A stretch of 11,099 nucleotides of DNA from an uncultured Clostridia bacterium (GTDB lineage Bacteria; Bacillota; Clostridia; Oscillospirales; CAG-272). Within the stretch, counting starts at the first letter, position 1, and every line of letters starts with the position of its first letter. Below are positions 1 through 8,138 of the stretch, in pieces. The notes below the pieces were generated by a model. That model was not told where the DNA came from. It did no database searches and saw only the letters and a program-made list of their open reading frames with translations. The position numbers and the translations under genes are program-made. The stretch covers positions 1 through 11,099 of the forward strand of contig CALCTA010000123.1 of NCBI GenBank assembly GCA_937893945.1. The letters run 5' to 3'.

Positions 1-2394
1 CAGATTTTCAAGGCAATCGCTTATCCTGCCGAAAACCGGCTGGCGGTACTCGCCCTGCTCGTCCGAAAGATATACAAGCTCTGCATCCACGCCGCAGAAG
101 CGGCGTTTGAGACCGACTCTCTTGCGGTCATATGCTCGGTGTCGGATCTCTCGGTCGAAAAGCTCTCCACCTCGGCTCTCTACCGCGTTGGAACTGTCTC
201 TAAAATAAAGCAGTCTGTCAAAACGCCCGAGGGCAATATGCGTATAATAACCGAGGGTTATTCAAGAGCTACGGTTACCGAATTCCACCGCTTCGCAAAT
301 TATATATGCGCAGACCTTATCTGCAAATCTATCTCTCTCTCGGACGAGGAGAGCATCAAATCGCAGGCATACTGCCGCGCGATACTGAGCGAAGCCGAGC
401 ATCTGACTGGACTTCTCCCGTCGGTCAGCGACGACCTGCTCACCACCGCGAGATCTATCAAGAGCCCCGCGCTCCTCTCGGATTTTATATCCTCGAACAT
501 ACTCGTAAAATACACCGACAAGCAGAAGGTGCTTGAATGCTTTGACCCCATCAAGCGCATCGAGCTTCTCATATCTCTCATCCGCGAGGAAGCCGAGCTT
601 CTTGAATGCGAGATGAAGATACACAAAAAGGTCCGCTCAGGACTTAACCAGAATCAAAAGGAATTTTATCTGCGCGAGCAGCTCAAGGTCATCAAGGACG
701 AGCTTGGCGAGGGCGACGACGGCGACGATTACGCTGAAAAGATCGATGTTCTCAAGTGCTCCGACGAGGTGCGCGAGAAGCTTCTCAAGGAAGCAGACCG
801 CCTCTCAAAAACTCCCTTCGGCTCTTCCGAGGCTGCCGTAACGCGCTCCTATCTTGACACCTGCCTTGAAATTCCGTGGGAGGTATCCACCAAGGACAGA
901 CTTGACGTCAAGGCGGCAGAGAAGATACTCAACGCCGACCACGACGGACTTGAGAAGGTCAAGGACAGAATTCTTGAATACCTCGCGGTAAAGCAGCTCA
1001 ATCCCGAGCTTAAAAACCAGATACTCTGCCTCGTAGGCCCTCCCGGCGTGGGCAAGACATCACTTGCCGCATCTATCGCGAGAGCGATGAAGCGCAAGTA
1101 CGTGCGCGTCTCTCTTGGCGGTGTGCGCGACGAGGCTGATATACGCGGACACCGCAAGACATACATAGGCTCTATGCCCGGAAGAATAGTTCAGGGGCTC
1201 ACTCAGGCTAAGGTCAAGAACCCCCTGATGCTGCTCGACGAGATAGACAAGCTCACAAGAGACGCGCACGGCGACCCCGCATCCGCGCTTCTCGAGGCGC
1301 TTGACGGAGAGCAGAACCACGCATTCCGCGACCACTTCGTAGAGCTTCCCGTAGATCTCTCGGAGTGTCTCTTTATCGCTACCGCCAACACGCTCGACAC
1401 CGTTCCAAAGCCTCTGCTTGACAGAATGGAGGTCATCGAGCTTAAGACCTATACCAAGACCGAGAAGATGGCTATCGCAAAGAACCATCTCATCCCGAAG
1501 CAGCTCAAGCGCCACGGCCTTAACCGCCGTATGCTTTCTCTCTCGGAGAGCGCGCTCTCTGAGATAATAGACTATTACACGAGAGAAGCAGGCGTGAGAA
1601 ATCTTGAGCGACGCCTTGGCGACCTTTTCAGACGCGCGGCAAGACGCTTCGTCGAAGAGCCTATGCTCCGTTCTATCAAGGTCAGCGCCGAGAACGTATG
1701 CGAATACCTCGGACCGAGAAAGATGATACCCGAGCGCATCTCTGACGAGGACGAGATAGGCGTAGTCAACGGACTTGCCTACACCGAATCAGGCGGCGAC
1801 GTGCTTAAGGTAGAGGTCGCCGTGCTTGAGGGAAGCGGAAAGCTTGAGCTTACAGGCTCGCTTGGAGAGGTAATGAAGGAATCGGCTAAGATCGCCGTCA
1901 GCCTCGTGCGCTCTCTCGCCTCGGAATACGGTATCGACACAGACTTCTACAAAAACAAGGACATACATATCCACTTCCCCGAGGGAGCAGTGCCTAAGGA
2001 CGGTCCGTCGGCAGGCGTAACTATGGTTACCGCTCTCGTCAGCGCGCTCTCGGGAAGAGCCGTAAGAAGAGATATCGCCATGACAGGCGAGATATCGCTT
2101 CGCGGCAAGGTGCTTGCTATCGGTGGACTTAAAGAAAAGACCATGGCGGCTTACTCCTACGGAGTTCGCGAGGTGCTTATCCCCGAGGATAACATGCGCG
2201 AGCTTGACGAGATAGACAGCGCCGCAAGAGAGGGTCTTCGCTTTATCCCCTGCCGCAATATCTCCGACGTGCTGAGAGCCGCTCTCTGTCCTTGTCTTAA
2301 GGCAGATACGCTCAGCGGTGAGGCAGCATCCGAGGAGAGCTTCTCCTCTCACAGAATGCTAAACAGCTCAAGAGAAATAAGAAACAACGCGTAA
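1..2394 (+). CDS. lon: ATP-dependent protease Lon (LonA type), 5' end cut by window edge
   Basis: Cytoplasmic AAA+ serine protease that unfolds and degrades damaged and regulatory proteins. The frame is open from base 1 to the TAA at 2392-2394. A GTG at 139 could be read as a start, but codons 26-70 align by eye, without gaps, with the Lon N-terminal domain (AAEAAF...D, then LYRVGTV). The true start is therefore probably a few codons left of the window. Visible in order: N-terminal substrate domain; helical region with the NQKEFYLREQ motif; Walker A GPPGVGKT at 1036-1059; Walker B LMLLDEID with the acidic pair at 1237-1242; sensor 1 IATAN; sensor 2 region GVRNLERR; and the C-terminal protease domain with catalytic Ser in PKDGPSAG (2008-2010) and Lys in GGLKEK (2137-2139). 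All key residues are present, followed by a short polar tail. The first 25 or so codons match Lon poorly. engB follows 19 bases later, as in B. subtilis lonA-ysxC. Confidence 0.95.
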   Translation, partial: QIFKAIAYPAENRLAVLALLVRKIYKLCIHAAEAAFETDSLAVICSVSDLSVEKLSTSALYRVGTVSKIKQSVKTPEGNMRIITEGYSRATVTEFHRFANYICADLICKSISLSDEESIKSQAYCRAILSEAEHLTGLLPSVSDDLLTTARSIKSPALLSDFISSNILVKYTDKQKVLECFDPIKRIELLISLIREEAELLECEMKIHKKVRSGLNQNQKEFYLREQLKVIKDELGEGDDGDDYAEKIDVLKCSDEVREKLLKEADRLSKTPFGSSEAAVTRSYLDTCLEIPWEVSTKDRLDVKAAEKILNADHDGLEKVKDRILEYLAVKQLNPELKNQILCLVGPPGVGKTSLAASIARAMKRKYVRVSLGGVRDEADIRGHRKTYIGSMPGRIVQGLTQAKVKNPLMLLDEIDKLTRDAHGDPASALLEALDGEQNHAFRDHFVELPVDLSECLFIATANTLDTVPKPLLDRMEVIELKTYTKTEKMAIAKNHLIPKQLKRHGLNRRMLSLSESALSEIIDYYTREAGVRNLERRLGDLFRRAARRFVEEPMLRSIKVSAENVCEYLGPRKMIPERISDEDEIGVVNGLAYTESGGDVLKVEVAVLEGSGKLELTGSLGEVMKESAKIAVSLVRSLASEYGIDTDFYKNKDIHIHFPEGAVPKDGPSAGVTMVTALVSALSGRAVRRDIAMTGEISLRGKVLAIGGLKEKTMAAYSYGVREVLIPEDNMRELDEIDSAAREGLRFIPCRNISDVLRAALCPCLKADTLSGEAASEESFSSHRMLNSSREIRNNA

Positions 2395-2413
2395 ACACAG
2401 AGGAGGAATTAAA

Positions 2414-3013
2414 ATGGCGCTCAAGCTGCAAAACGTAATACTTAAGATAAGCGCGGGAGAGCCAAGGCAGATCCCCTCCGATCCACTCGCTCAGGTGGCA
2501 TTCTCGGGAAGATCTAACGTCGGCAAAAGCTCGCTGATAAACTCGCTTCTTGGCAGAAAGAGCCTTGCGAGAGTAAGCTCCGCTCCGGGAAAGACCATAA
2601 CCATAAACTTCTACGAGATAGACAAAAAGCTCTACCTCGTTGACCTGCCGGGCTACGGATTTGCAAAGAGAACTCTTGAGGAGAAGAAGAAATGGTCGGC
2701 GCTGACAGACGGCTACTTTACAAAGAATGACAACATCGACCGTCTCTCCTTAGTCCTTCAGCTTATCGACAGCCGCATAGGACCTACCAAGGACGACGAA
2801 ATGATGCTTGACTATCTGCGCGCCGCCGAGCTTCCCTTTGCGGTAGTGGCGACCAAGACAGACAAGCTCAACGCCACCGAGCGCAAGAAAAATCTTGCCG
2901 CCATCGAGGCGCATCCTCTCATTTCGGGCGCTCCGGTCATTCCCTTCTCGGCTCTCAAGGGAGAGGGCAAGGACGAGCTGTGGAAAGTAATATTCCAATA
3001 CACAGGACTTTGA
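2414..3013 (+). CDS. engB: Ribosome biogenesis GTPase EngB (YsxC/YihA)
   Basis: Small TRAFAC-class GTPase needed for late 50S ribosomal subunit assembly in the cytoplasm. At 199 residues it has the normal family length. The G motifs are all intact: G1 GRSNVGKS at residues 32-39, the switch I threonine near 61, G3 DLPG at 77-80 followed by the EngB-typical YGFAK, G4 TKTD at 147-150 and G5 SALKG from 179. The ATG is preceded by a near-consensus AGGAGG (2401-2406), which supports this start and suggests good translation. It lies 19 bases after lon, the same pairing as lonA-ysxC in B. subtilis, so the two are likely cotranscribed. The stop is one base from the next ATG, pointing to translational coupling. 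Nothing looks damaged. Confidence 0.96.
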   Translation: MALKLQNVILKISAGEPRQIPSDPLAQVAFSGRSNVGKSSLINSLLGRKSLARVSSAPGKTITINFYEIDKKLYLVDLPGYGFAKRTLEEKKKWSALTDGYFTKNDNIDRLSLVLQLIDSRIGPTKDDEMMLDYLRAAELPFAVVATKTDKLNATERKKNLAAIEAHPLISGAPVIPFSALKGEGKDELWKVIFQYTGL

Positions 3014-3014
3014 T

Positions 3015-3674
3015 ATGACAAGAATAATTATGATAAGGCACGGACAGAGCCTCGCAAACGCTCAGAGCAGATTTGCAGGACACAGCGATTTCGACCTGTC
3101 CGAGCTTGGCAAGCAGCAAGCAGAGCTTGCCGCAAAGTATCTCTGCGAAAAAGAGCAGATAGACGTTATCTACTCAAGCGACCTTCTCAGAGCGCACAAT
3201 ACCGCGCTCCCCTTCTCGAAGGCTTACGGACTGCCGATAAACGACCGAGAGGGGCTTCGCGAGCTTTTCGCGGGAGATTGGGAAGGACGAACGATAGACG
3301 ACATAAAGCAGCGCTACTCCGAGGACTTCCGTGTCTGGCGCGAGGATTTTTCAAACGCGAGATGCACGGGCGGTGAATCGGTAGGCGAAATGTATGAAAG
3401 AATGATAAGAGAGGTCCTCTGCCTTTGCCGTGAGAACGACGGCAAGTGCATACTTCTCGCGACTCACGCAACCCCCATAAGAGTAACCGAGGCATACTCA
3501 AGAGGACTTAGCGCAGACAGAGTTCACGAAGTTCCGTTCGTGCGTAACTCAGCTATGAATATATTCGAGTACGACGGAAATACGCTCCGTCCCGTAAAGA
3601 CGAATATCACCGAGCATCTTGACGACTCTCTCCAGAGCGACGTTCCAAAGGGGCTTATCGACCTCAAAAGATAA
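3015..3674 (+). CDS. Histidine phosphatase family protein (phosphoglycerate mutase-like)
   Basis: A 219-residue member of the histidine phosphatase (branch 1) superfamily, which transfers phosphate through a phospho-histidine. The signature IRHGQS carries the nucleophile His9 beside Arg8. YSSDLLRA follows, then LRELFAGDWEG with the likely acid Glu83, and ATHATPIRV with the second His151. This is a complete catalytic set. The substrate cannot be read from sequence: relatives include cofactor-dependent phosphoglycerate mutase, CobC/alpha-ribazole phosphatase and broad-specificity phosphatases. The lack of long insertions and the absence of cobalamin genes nearby favour a general small-molecule phosphatase, which is inference. 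There is no signal peptide, so it should be cytoplasmic. The ATG is one base after the engB stop with no separate strong Shine-Dalgarno, so it is probably translated by coupling with engB. Confidence 0.88.
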   Translation: MTRIIMIRHGQSLANAQSRFAGHSDFDLSELGKQQAELAAKYLCEKEQIDVIYSSDLLRAHNTALPFSKAYGLPINDREGLRELFAGDWEGRTIDDIKQRYSEDFRVWREDFSNARCTGGESVGEMYERMIREVLCLCRENDGKCILLATHATPIRVTEAYSRGLSADRVHEVPFVRNSAMNIFEYDGNTLRPVKTNITEHLDDSLQSDVPKGLIDLKR

Positions 3675-3699
3675 ACGGTAGAAAGGACTACCCGAAATT

Positions 3700-5001
3700 A
3701 TGATACTCCACAAGCATTTTGACATAAACGAAAAAGGACATCTCACTATCGGCGGTATGGATGCCGTCGAGCTCGCGCGCGAGTTTGGCACTCCCGCCTA
3801 TATACTTGACGAGAACGTCATCCGCGAGGGCTGCCGAGAGTACCTCAGCGCCGCAAGGCGTGAGTTTGGCGAGGACGCGCTCCCTCTCTACGCATCAAAA
3901 GCGCTCTGCTTCACGGGCATCTACAAGCTCGCCGCAGAGGAAGGAATGGGAGTTGACTGTGTGTCGGGCGGTGAGCTTTACACCGCCGCTAAGGCAGGCT
4001 TTCCCGCAGAGCGCATCTATTTCCACGGCAATAACAAGACAGACAGCGACATATCTCAGGCTATGGATATGGGCGTCGGAAGATTTGTAGTTGACAACAC
4101 CGAGGAGCTCTGCGCCGTTGCCAAAGAAGCCGAAAGACGCGGCATAGTTCAGGGAATACTTCTTCGTATAACCCCCGGTATAGACCCCCACACCCACAAG
4201 GCTGTCGTTACCGGCAACGTCGATTCCAAGTTCGGCTCGGCGATAGCTACGGGACAGGCTATGGATATAGTAAAAAAAGCCCTTGCCGAGAAAAACCTCG
4301 ACCTCGTCGGTCTGCATTGCCACATCGGCTCGCAGATATTCGACCTCGAGCCCTTCTCTGACGCGGCTGATATTATGGTGCGCTTCATTGCCGACATCAA
4401 GCGCGAATGCTCTTACGAGATACGCGAGCTTAACCTCGGCGGCGGCTTTGGCGTTCGCTACACCGAGGACGACAGAGAGATATCCTACTCGGACGCTATT
4501 GCGGACATCGCAAAGATAGTGCGCGGCTTCTGCGAGAAGAACGGCATCAGAATGCCAAGAGTAATTCTCGAGCCCGGACGCTCTCTCGTAGCGGCGGCAG
4601 GCGCAACTCTCTATACCGTAGGCTCTGTCAAGGAGATACCGAATTTCAGAAATTACGTCTCGGTTGACGGCGGTATGCCCGATAACCCGAGATACGCGCT
4701 CTATCAGTCGCAGTACACGGCACTTATCGCCAACAAGGCGAGCGAGCCTCGCGACTACCGCGCGACTATCGCAGGCAGATGCTGTGAGTCGGGCGACCTT
4801 CTCGGCGAGAATATGCTCTTGCAGAAAGCAGAGCGCGGAGATATACTCGCAGTTCTCGTTACGGGAGCTTACAACTACTCAATGGCGTCGAACTACAACA
4901 GACTTCCCCGTCCGCCCGTGATCATGCTGCGCGACGGAGAGGCAAGAGTTGCGGTAAGACGCGAGACCTATGAGGACATTGTCAGAAACGACCTGACTTA
5001 A
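3700..5001 (+). CDS. lysA: Diaminopimelate decarboxylase
   Basis: PLP-dependent fold-type III enzyme that decarboxylates meso-2,6-diaminopimelate to L-lysine, the last step of the pathway that also supplies the peptidoglycan cross-linking residue. The 433 residues form an alanine-racemase-like barrel followed by a beta domain. The PLP lysine is Lys67 in LYASKAL. Other family marks are HGNNKTDSDI, HCHIGSQ at 206-212, the phosphate-binding glycine loop GGGFG at 247-251, EPGRSLVAAAG, and CESGD starting at Cys362, which contributes to the neighbouring subunit's active site in LysA dimers. GAYNYSMASNYN near the C-terminus is also typical. These motifs favour DAP decarboxylase over ornithine/arginine or carboxynorspermidine decarboxylases. 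The start has a GAAAGGA (3681-3687) at a slightly long spacing of 12 bases. No lysine riboswitch is present in the 25-base gap upstream. Confidence 0.96.
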   Translation: MILHKHFDINEKGHLTIGGMDAVELAREFGTPAYILDENVIREGCREYLSAARREFGEDALPLYASKALCFTGIYKLAAEEGMGVDCVSGGELYTAAKAGFPAERIYFHGNNKTDSDISQAMDMGVGRFVVDNTEELCAVAKEAERRGIVQGILLRITPGIDPHTHKAVVTGNVDSKFGSAIATGQAMDIVKKALAEKNLDLVGLHCHIGSQIFDLEPFSDAADIMVRFIADIKRECSYEIRELNLGGGFGVRYTEDDREISYSDAIADIAKIVRGFCEKNGIRMPRVILEPGRSLVAAAGATLYTVGSVKEIPNFRNYVSVDGGMPDNPRYALYQSQYTALIANKASEPRDYRATIAGRCCESGDLLGENMLLQKAERGDILAVLVTGAYNYSMASNYNRLPRPPVIMLRDGEARVAVRRETYEDIVRNDLT

Positions 5002-5022
5002 AACCTTTTTAGGAGACAAGAT

Positions 5023-5742
5023 ATGTTACTTAACCTGATAAGCAGCTTTATGTCGGGCGAGGAGAACAGTATTAAAATAGCGATAATCTCATTCGTTCTC
5101 TCGCTCCCGATATTCATGCTCGCCTTTTCCATACACGAATACGCCCACGGATTTGTCGCCAATAAGCTTGGAGACCCCACGGCAAAGTCGCTCGGCAGAC
5201 TTACGCTCAACCCCATAAAGCATATAGACCTGTTTGGATTTATCGCTATGCTGGTCTTTGGCTTCGGTTGGGCAAAGCCCGTGCCGATAAACACGAGATA
5301 TTTCAAGAAGCCCAAGAGAGATATGGCGATAACCGCTCTCGCAGGACCGCTATCAAACATCCTGCTTGCGATATTCTTCGGCGCGCTATTTAAGGCATTC
5401 TCGTTTGTCAGCCTCAACGTCATACAGTCAGAGCTGGCGGCAAACATCTGGATGTTCACGGGACTTATGCTCTCACGCGGCATATACATCAACGTTCTGT
5501 TCGCGGTGTTCAATATGATGCCCGTGCCGCCCTTCGACGGCTCGCGCCTTTTCTTAGCTTTCCTGCCCACCAAGGCGTATTTCTGGGTCCAGCGCTACGA
5601 GAGATACATATATATGGTATTTCTGGCATTGCTGATACTCGGCATTTTCGATTATCCGCTGAGCTGGATTACCGATCAGCTCTGCAACGGAATAGTAAAC
5701 CTTTACTTCATTCCCGAATATTTACGCACGTTATTCTTCTAA
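5023..5742 (+). CDS. Site-2 protease family (M50) membrane metalloprotease
   Basis: A 239-residue polytopic membrane protein of peptidase family M50, in the compact YwhC-like bacterial group. The zinc-binding HExxH is HEYAH at residues 38-42, inside the first strong hydrophobic segment. The third ligand motif, NMMPVPPFDG, is at 164-173 with Asp172 as the expected zinc ligand. Between them are the family-typical LGRLTLNPIKHID loop, a hydrophobic FGFIAMLVFGFGWAKPVP stretch and ALAGPLSN. Further hydrophobic helices close the C-terminus. No PDZ domain is present, unlike RseP, and the substrate is unknown. SpoIVFB-type sporulation proteases are distant relatives, but nothing here shows that role. 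AGGAG at 5011-5015 lies 7 bases before the ATG. It lies between lysA and scpA with gaps of 21 and 22 bases, so it is probably cotranscribed with both. Confidence 0.92.
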   Translation: MLLNLISSFMSGEENSIKIAIISFVLSLPIFMLAFSIHEYAHGFVANKLGDPTAKSLGRLTLNPIKHIDLFGFIAMLVFGFGWAKPVPINTRYFKKPKRDMAITALAGPLSNILLAIFFGALFKAFSFVSLNVIQSELAANIWMFTGLMLSRGIYINVLFAVFNMMPVPPFDGSRLFLAFLPTKAYFWVQRYERYIYMVFLALLILGIFDYPLSWITDQLCNGIVNLYFIPEYLRTLFF

Positions 5743-5764
5743 AAAAACACTTTCAGGGAGTATT

Positions 5765-6586
5765 ATGGACGCTCTTACCTACAAGCTCGAGCAATTCGAG
5801 GGCCCTCTCGATCTGCTCCTCACTCTGATACAAAAGAATAAGGTCAGCATTACCGATATTCCCATCTCGCTCATCTGCGACCAGTACCTTGAGTACATAA
5901 AAGAGGCAGAGGCGCTCGATATGGATATCGCATCCGAGTTCATAGTTATGGCAAGCGAGCTGATGCTGATAAAAAGCAAGATGCTTCTTCCTAAAGAGAA
6001 CGAGGAGAGCGAAGACCCGAGAGCAACGCTTGCAGACGCCCTGCTTCGTTATCAGCAAGCAAAGGAGGCGGCAAAGAAGCTCTCTCCCCTCTACGCCTAT
6101 TACAGCGGTCGTATGGTAAAGGATACCGATGAGATATCTATAGACAAGACCTTCGTACAGGATCAGGACGTTACCGCTCTCTGCGCGGCGGTCAGAAGGA
6201 TAATAGCATATAACAACGCGCTTGAGCAGGCGGCTACCACCACCTTCAAGCCGATGATAAGCAAGCCTATAATTCCCGTTGAGATAAAGATAGTCTCTAT
6301 CCTCAGACGCATTGAGTCTCAGGGCGCGGCAAGCCTTGACGAGCTTCTTATGAACGAAGCGACGCTTCCCGATATGATAGCATCCTTCCTCGGCGTGCTT
6401 GAGCTTATCAAGGTCCGCAAGCTTCTCATCTCTGACAACAGCAACGGCGAGTGGGACGGCGAGAACGCTCTGCTCGGAGCAAGCACGAGATTTATCATCA
6501 ACGAAAATGAGGACGACGTCGAGGAGAGCGAATATCTTCTCGATAATAAAGAACCGCAGGACGAGCAGCTCACGATAGACGCCTGA
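5765..6586 (+). CDS. scpA: Segregation and condensation protein A (SMC kleisin)
   Basis: Kleisin subunit of the bacterial SMC-ScpAB condensin, which loads at parS/ParB and drives chromosome arm alignment and segregation. The 273 residues begin with the hallmark YKLEQFEGPLDLLLTLIQKN, the N-terminal helical region that binds the SMC neck. SITDIPISLICDQYLEYI and ASEFIVMASELMLIKSKMLLP follow, all strongly conserved in ScpA. A charged, variable linker lies near 80-130. The C-terminal part (about 175-250; IKIVSILRRIESQG, FLGVLELIKVRKLLI) is the winged helix that binds the SMC head. The acidic tail is slightly longer than usual. AGGGAG (5755-5760) lies only 4 bases before the ATG, a tight spacing. 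scpB follows 28 bases later, the standard pairing. Confidence 0.96.
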   Translation: MDALTYKLEQFEGPLDLLLTLIQKNKVSITDIPISLICDQYLEYIKEAEALDMDIASEFIVMASELMLIKSKMLLPKENEESEDPRATLADALLRYQQAKEAAKKLSPLYAYYSGRMVKDTDEISIDKTFVQDQDVTALCAAVRRIIAYNNALEQAATTTFKPMISKPIIPVEIKIVSILRRIESQGAASLDELLMNEATLPDMIASFLGVLELIKVRKLLISDNSNGEWDGENALLGASTRFIINENEDDVEESEYLLDNKEPQDEQLTIDA

Positions 6587-6614
6587 TATTTTAAAAAAGT
6601 AAGGGTAAAAGAAT

Positions 6615-7268
6615 ATGACTGATGAAAAGAACGTAAATAGCATTACCGACACCGACGGCGCCGCTACTATCAAGAGCCTTGAGGGCGCGATAGAGGCGAT
6701 ACTCTATGCCGCCGGCTATCCCGTAAAATACGAAAAGATAGCAGAGGTGCTCGGTCTTGACGTAAGAAATACAAAAACACTTATAGCTCATATGAGCGAG
6801 GTGTATAATAATGAAAGCTCAAAGCACGGCATCAGCCTGCTTACGTTTGAGGACTCCTGCCAATTCTGCACCAAGGAGCAGTATTCCCCCTATATCCGCG
6901 AGGCGCTCGGCATCCGCAGAGGCGGAAATCTCTCCGCTTCGTCAATGGAGGTGCTGGCTATCGTGGCTTACAATCAGCCCGTAACGAGAAGCTTCGTTGA
7001 CCAGATACGCGGAGTTGACAGCTCCTACGCGATGAATTCGCTTATCGACAAGGCTCTTATCGAGGCTTGCGGCAGACTTGACGCCCCCGGAAGACCTATG
7101 CTCTACGCAACGACAGAAAAGTTCCTTCGCGTGTTCGGTCTGCGCTCGCTCTCCGAGCTTCCCGAGACCGAGATAATGCTTCCCGCCAAGGAGGATCTTC
7201 CCATTCTTCAAGAGGACGACGGACAGATATCTATCGACCAAGAGGATAGCGCCGAGCAAGAGGGATAA
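6615..7268 (+). CDS. scpB: Segregation and condensation protein B
   Basis: Kite-family partner that dimerises and binds the central ScpA linker in the SMC-ScpAB complex. At 217 residues it has the family length. Two winged-helix domains can be recognised. The first begins at LEGAIEAILYAAGYPV and includes the EKIAEVLGLD helix. The second contains the conserved LSASSMEVLAIVAYNQPVTR followed by IRGVDSSYAMNSLIDKALIE, GRLDAPGRPMLYATT and FLRVFGL. The C-terminus is an acidic, probably disordered tail. A weak TAAGGG (6600-6605) sits 9 bases before the ATG. The ATG gives a short polar leader before the first domain, which is common. The gene lies directly after scpA and is expected to be cotranscribed with it. 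Confidence 0.96.
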   Translation: MTDEKNVNSITDTDGAATIKSLEGAIEAILYAAGYPVKYEKIAEVLGLDVRNTKTLIAHMSEVYNNESSKHGISLLTFEDSCQFCTKEQYSPYIREALGIRRGGNLSASSMEVLAIVAYNQPVTRSFVDQIRGVDSSYAMNSLIDKALIEACGRLDAPGRPMLYATTEKFLRVFGLRSLSELPETEIMLPAKEDLPILQEDDGQISIDQEDSAEQEG

Positions 7269-7314
7269 ACTATCTACAAAAAAGACTTAAAATTGCTATA
7301 GGAGGGAGAAAAAT

Positions 7315-8082
7315 ATGCCCGGACTTATAATTTGCGGAGCAATTCTGTTGTTTTTGATTTTTCTCTTGCTCCTTAAGGTAACTATCACAGTCTCTTACGC
7401 GGGCGAGGTCGAGCTGTGGGTGCGCGTCCTTTTCGTGAAGATAAGGCTTATCCCCGAAAAGAAAAAGAGATACCGCCGCTCGATGAGCGCAAAAAAAGCA
7501 GAAAAGATAAAGCAAAAGCGCTTAAAGAAGCTAAGAAAAAAGCTTGAGAAAAAGCGTGCGAAGGATGAAGAAAAGGAGATCGCAAAGCGCGAGGCGGCAG
7601 CCGAGCCAAAGGAAAAGAAAACTCCGCAGGAGATACTTGACATCATTCATCTGGTGTGCAGTCTCGTCAGCAAGGTAGTTGGCAAATTCTTCAAGCATCT
7701 TCGCATAAAGCTCGCGCGTATCAATATAAAGATAGCCACAGACGACGCCGCTACTACCGCTATTACCTATGGCGCGGTTACACAGGCTATCAACGTGCTC
7801 TTCCCCCTGCTTGACAACATCAAGACCTTCAAATTTCCGCAGAATAGGGACATAAATATCTATGCCGATTTCTGCTCGGACGAGGCGGAGATAGATATCC
7901 GCATCGACTTTGCCATACGCGTGTGGCACGTTCTGCACGTAGCGATCGTGGCTCTCGTACAGCTCGTAAAATATTTCTTCAACGCGCAAAAGCGCAAGGA
8001 GCAACGGGAGATCATAGAGAATAAGATCGCCGAAAATCAGGCAAGCGCAAGTAAAAAAGGACAAATGACCAAACGGTCTTAA
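7315..8082 (+). CDS. DUF2953 domain-containing membrane protein (YtfI-like)
   Basis: A 255-residue protein of unknown function resembling the DUF2953 family (B. subtilis YtfI). Residues 3-20 are a single hydrophobic membrane segment. A short strand region (VTITVSYAGEVELWVRVLFVKIRLIP) follows, then a very basic, probably coiled-coil stretch at about 48-103 rich in Lys, Arg and Glu. The family core comes next, with the recognisable ATDDAATTAITYGAV at 141-155, followed by a beta-rich segment (RDINIYADFCSDEAEIDIRIDF). The C-terminus has one hydrophobic helix (VWHVLHVAIVALVQLVKYFF) and a charged tail. A strong AGGAGGG at 7301-7307 supports the ATG. It directly precedes gerW, the same neighbour pairing as ytfI-ytfJ. 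A membrane-anchored role in sporulation is suggested by context only. Confidence 0.82.
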   Translation: MPGLIICGAILLFLIFLLLLKVTITVSYAGEVELWVRVLFVKIRLIPEKKKRYRRSMSAKKAEKIKQKRLKKLRKKLEKKRAKDEEKEIAKREAAAEPKEKKTPQEILDIIHLVCSLVSKVVGKFFKHLRIKLARINIKIATDDAATTAITYGAVTQAINVLFPLLDNIKTFKFPQNRDINIYADFCSDEAEIDIRIDFAIRVWHVLHVAIVALVQLVKYFFNAQKRKEQREIIENKIAENQASASKKGQMTKRS

Positions 8083-8106
8083 CACAGTCAAATAAAGAAA
8101 TAAAAT
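8079..8106 (+). promoter_or_regulatory. Candidate sigma-A-type promoter before gerW
   Basis: TTAACA at 8079-8084 (five of six to TTGACA) and TAAAAT at 8101-8106 (five of six to TATAAT) are separated by 16 bases. Transcription would start near 8113, leaving a short leader before the Shine-Dalgarno AAAGGA at 8125-8130. The -35 overlaps the stop codon of the DUF2953 gene. The region is AT-rich, so chance is possible, but it sits just where gerW's codon choice becomes unlike its neighbours. Confidence 0.4.
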
Positions 8107-8138
8107 CTTTTTAATTCAATACTGAAAGGAATAAAATT

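Noticed and set aside
1789..2352. 187-codon minus-strand frame opposite the Lon protease domain
   Set aside because: It lies entirely within conserved Lon sequence, has no recognisable motif, and shows no Shine-Dalgarno that would support it.
3675..3699. Lysine riboswitch before lysA
   Set aside because: The gap is only 25 bases, far too short for an L-box, and the upstream sequence is coding.
5753..6673. 306-codon open frame on the minus strand across scpA
   Set aside because: It is opposite a gene with full ScpA conservation. Its translation is low-complexity with no domain, and it arises from codon bias on the other strand.
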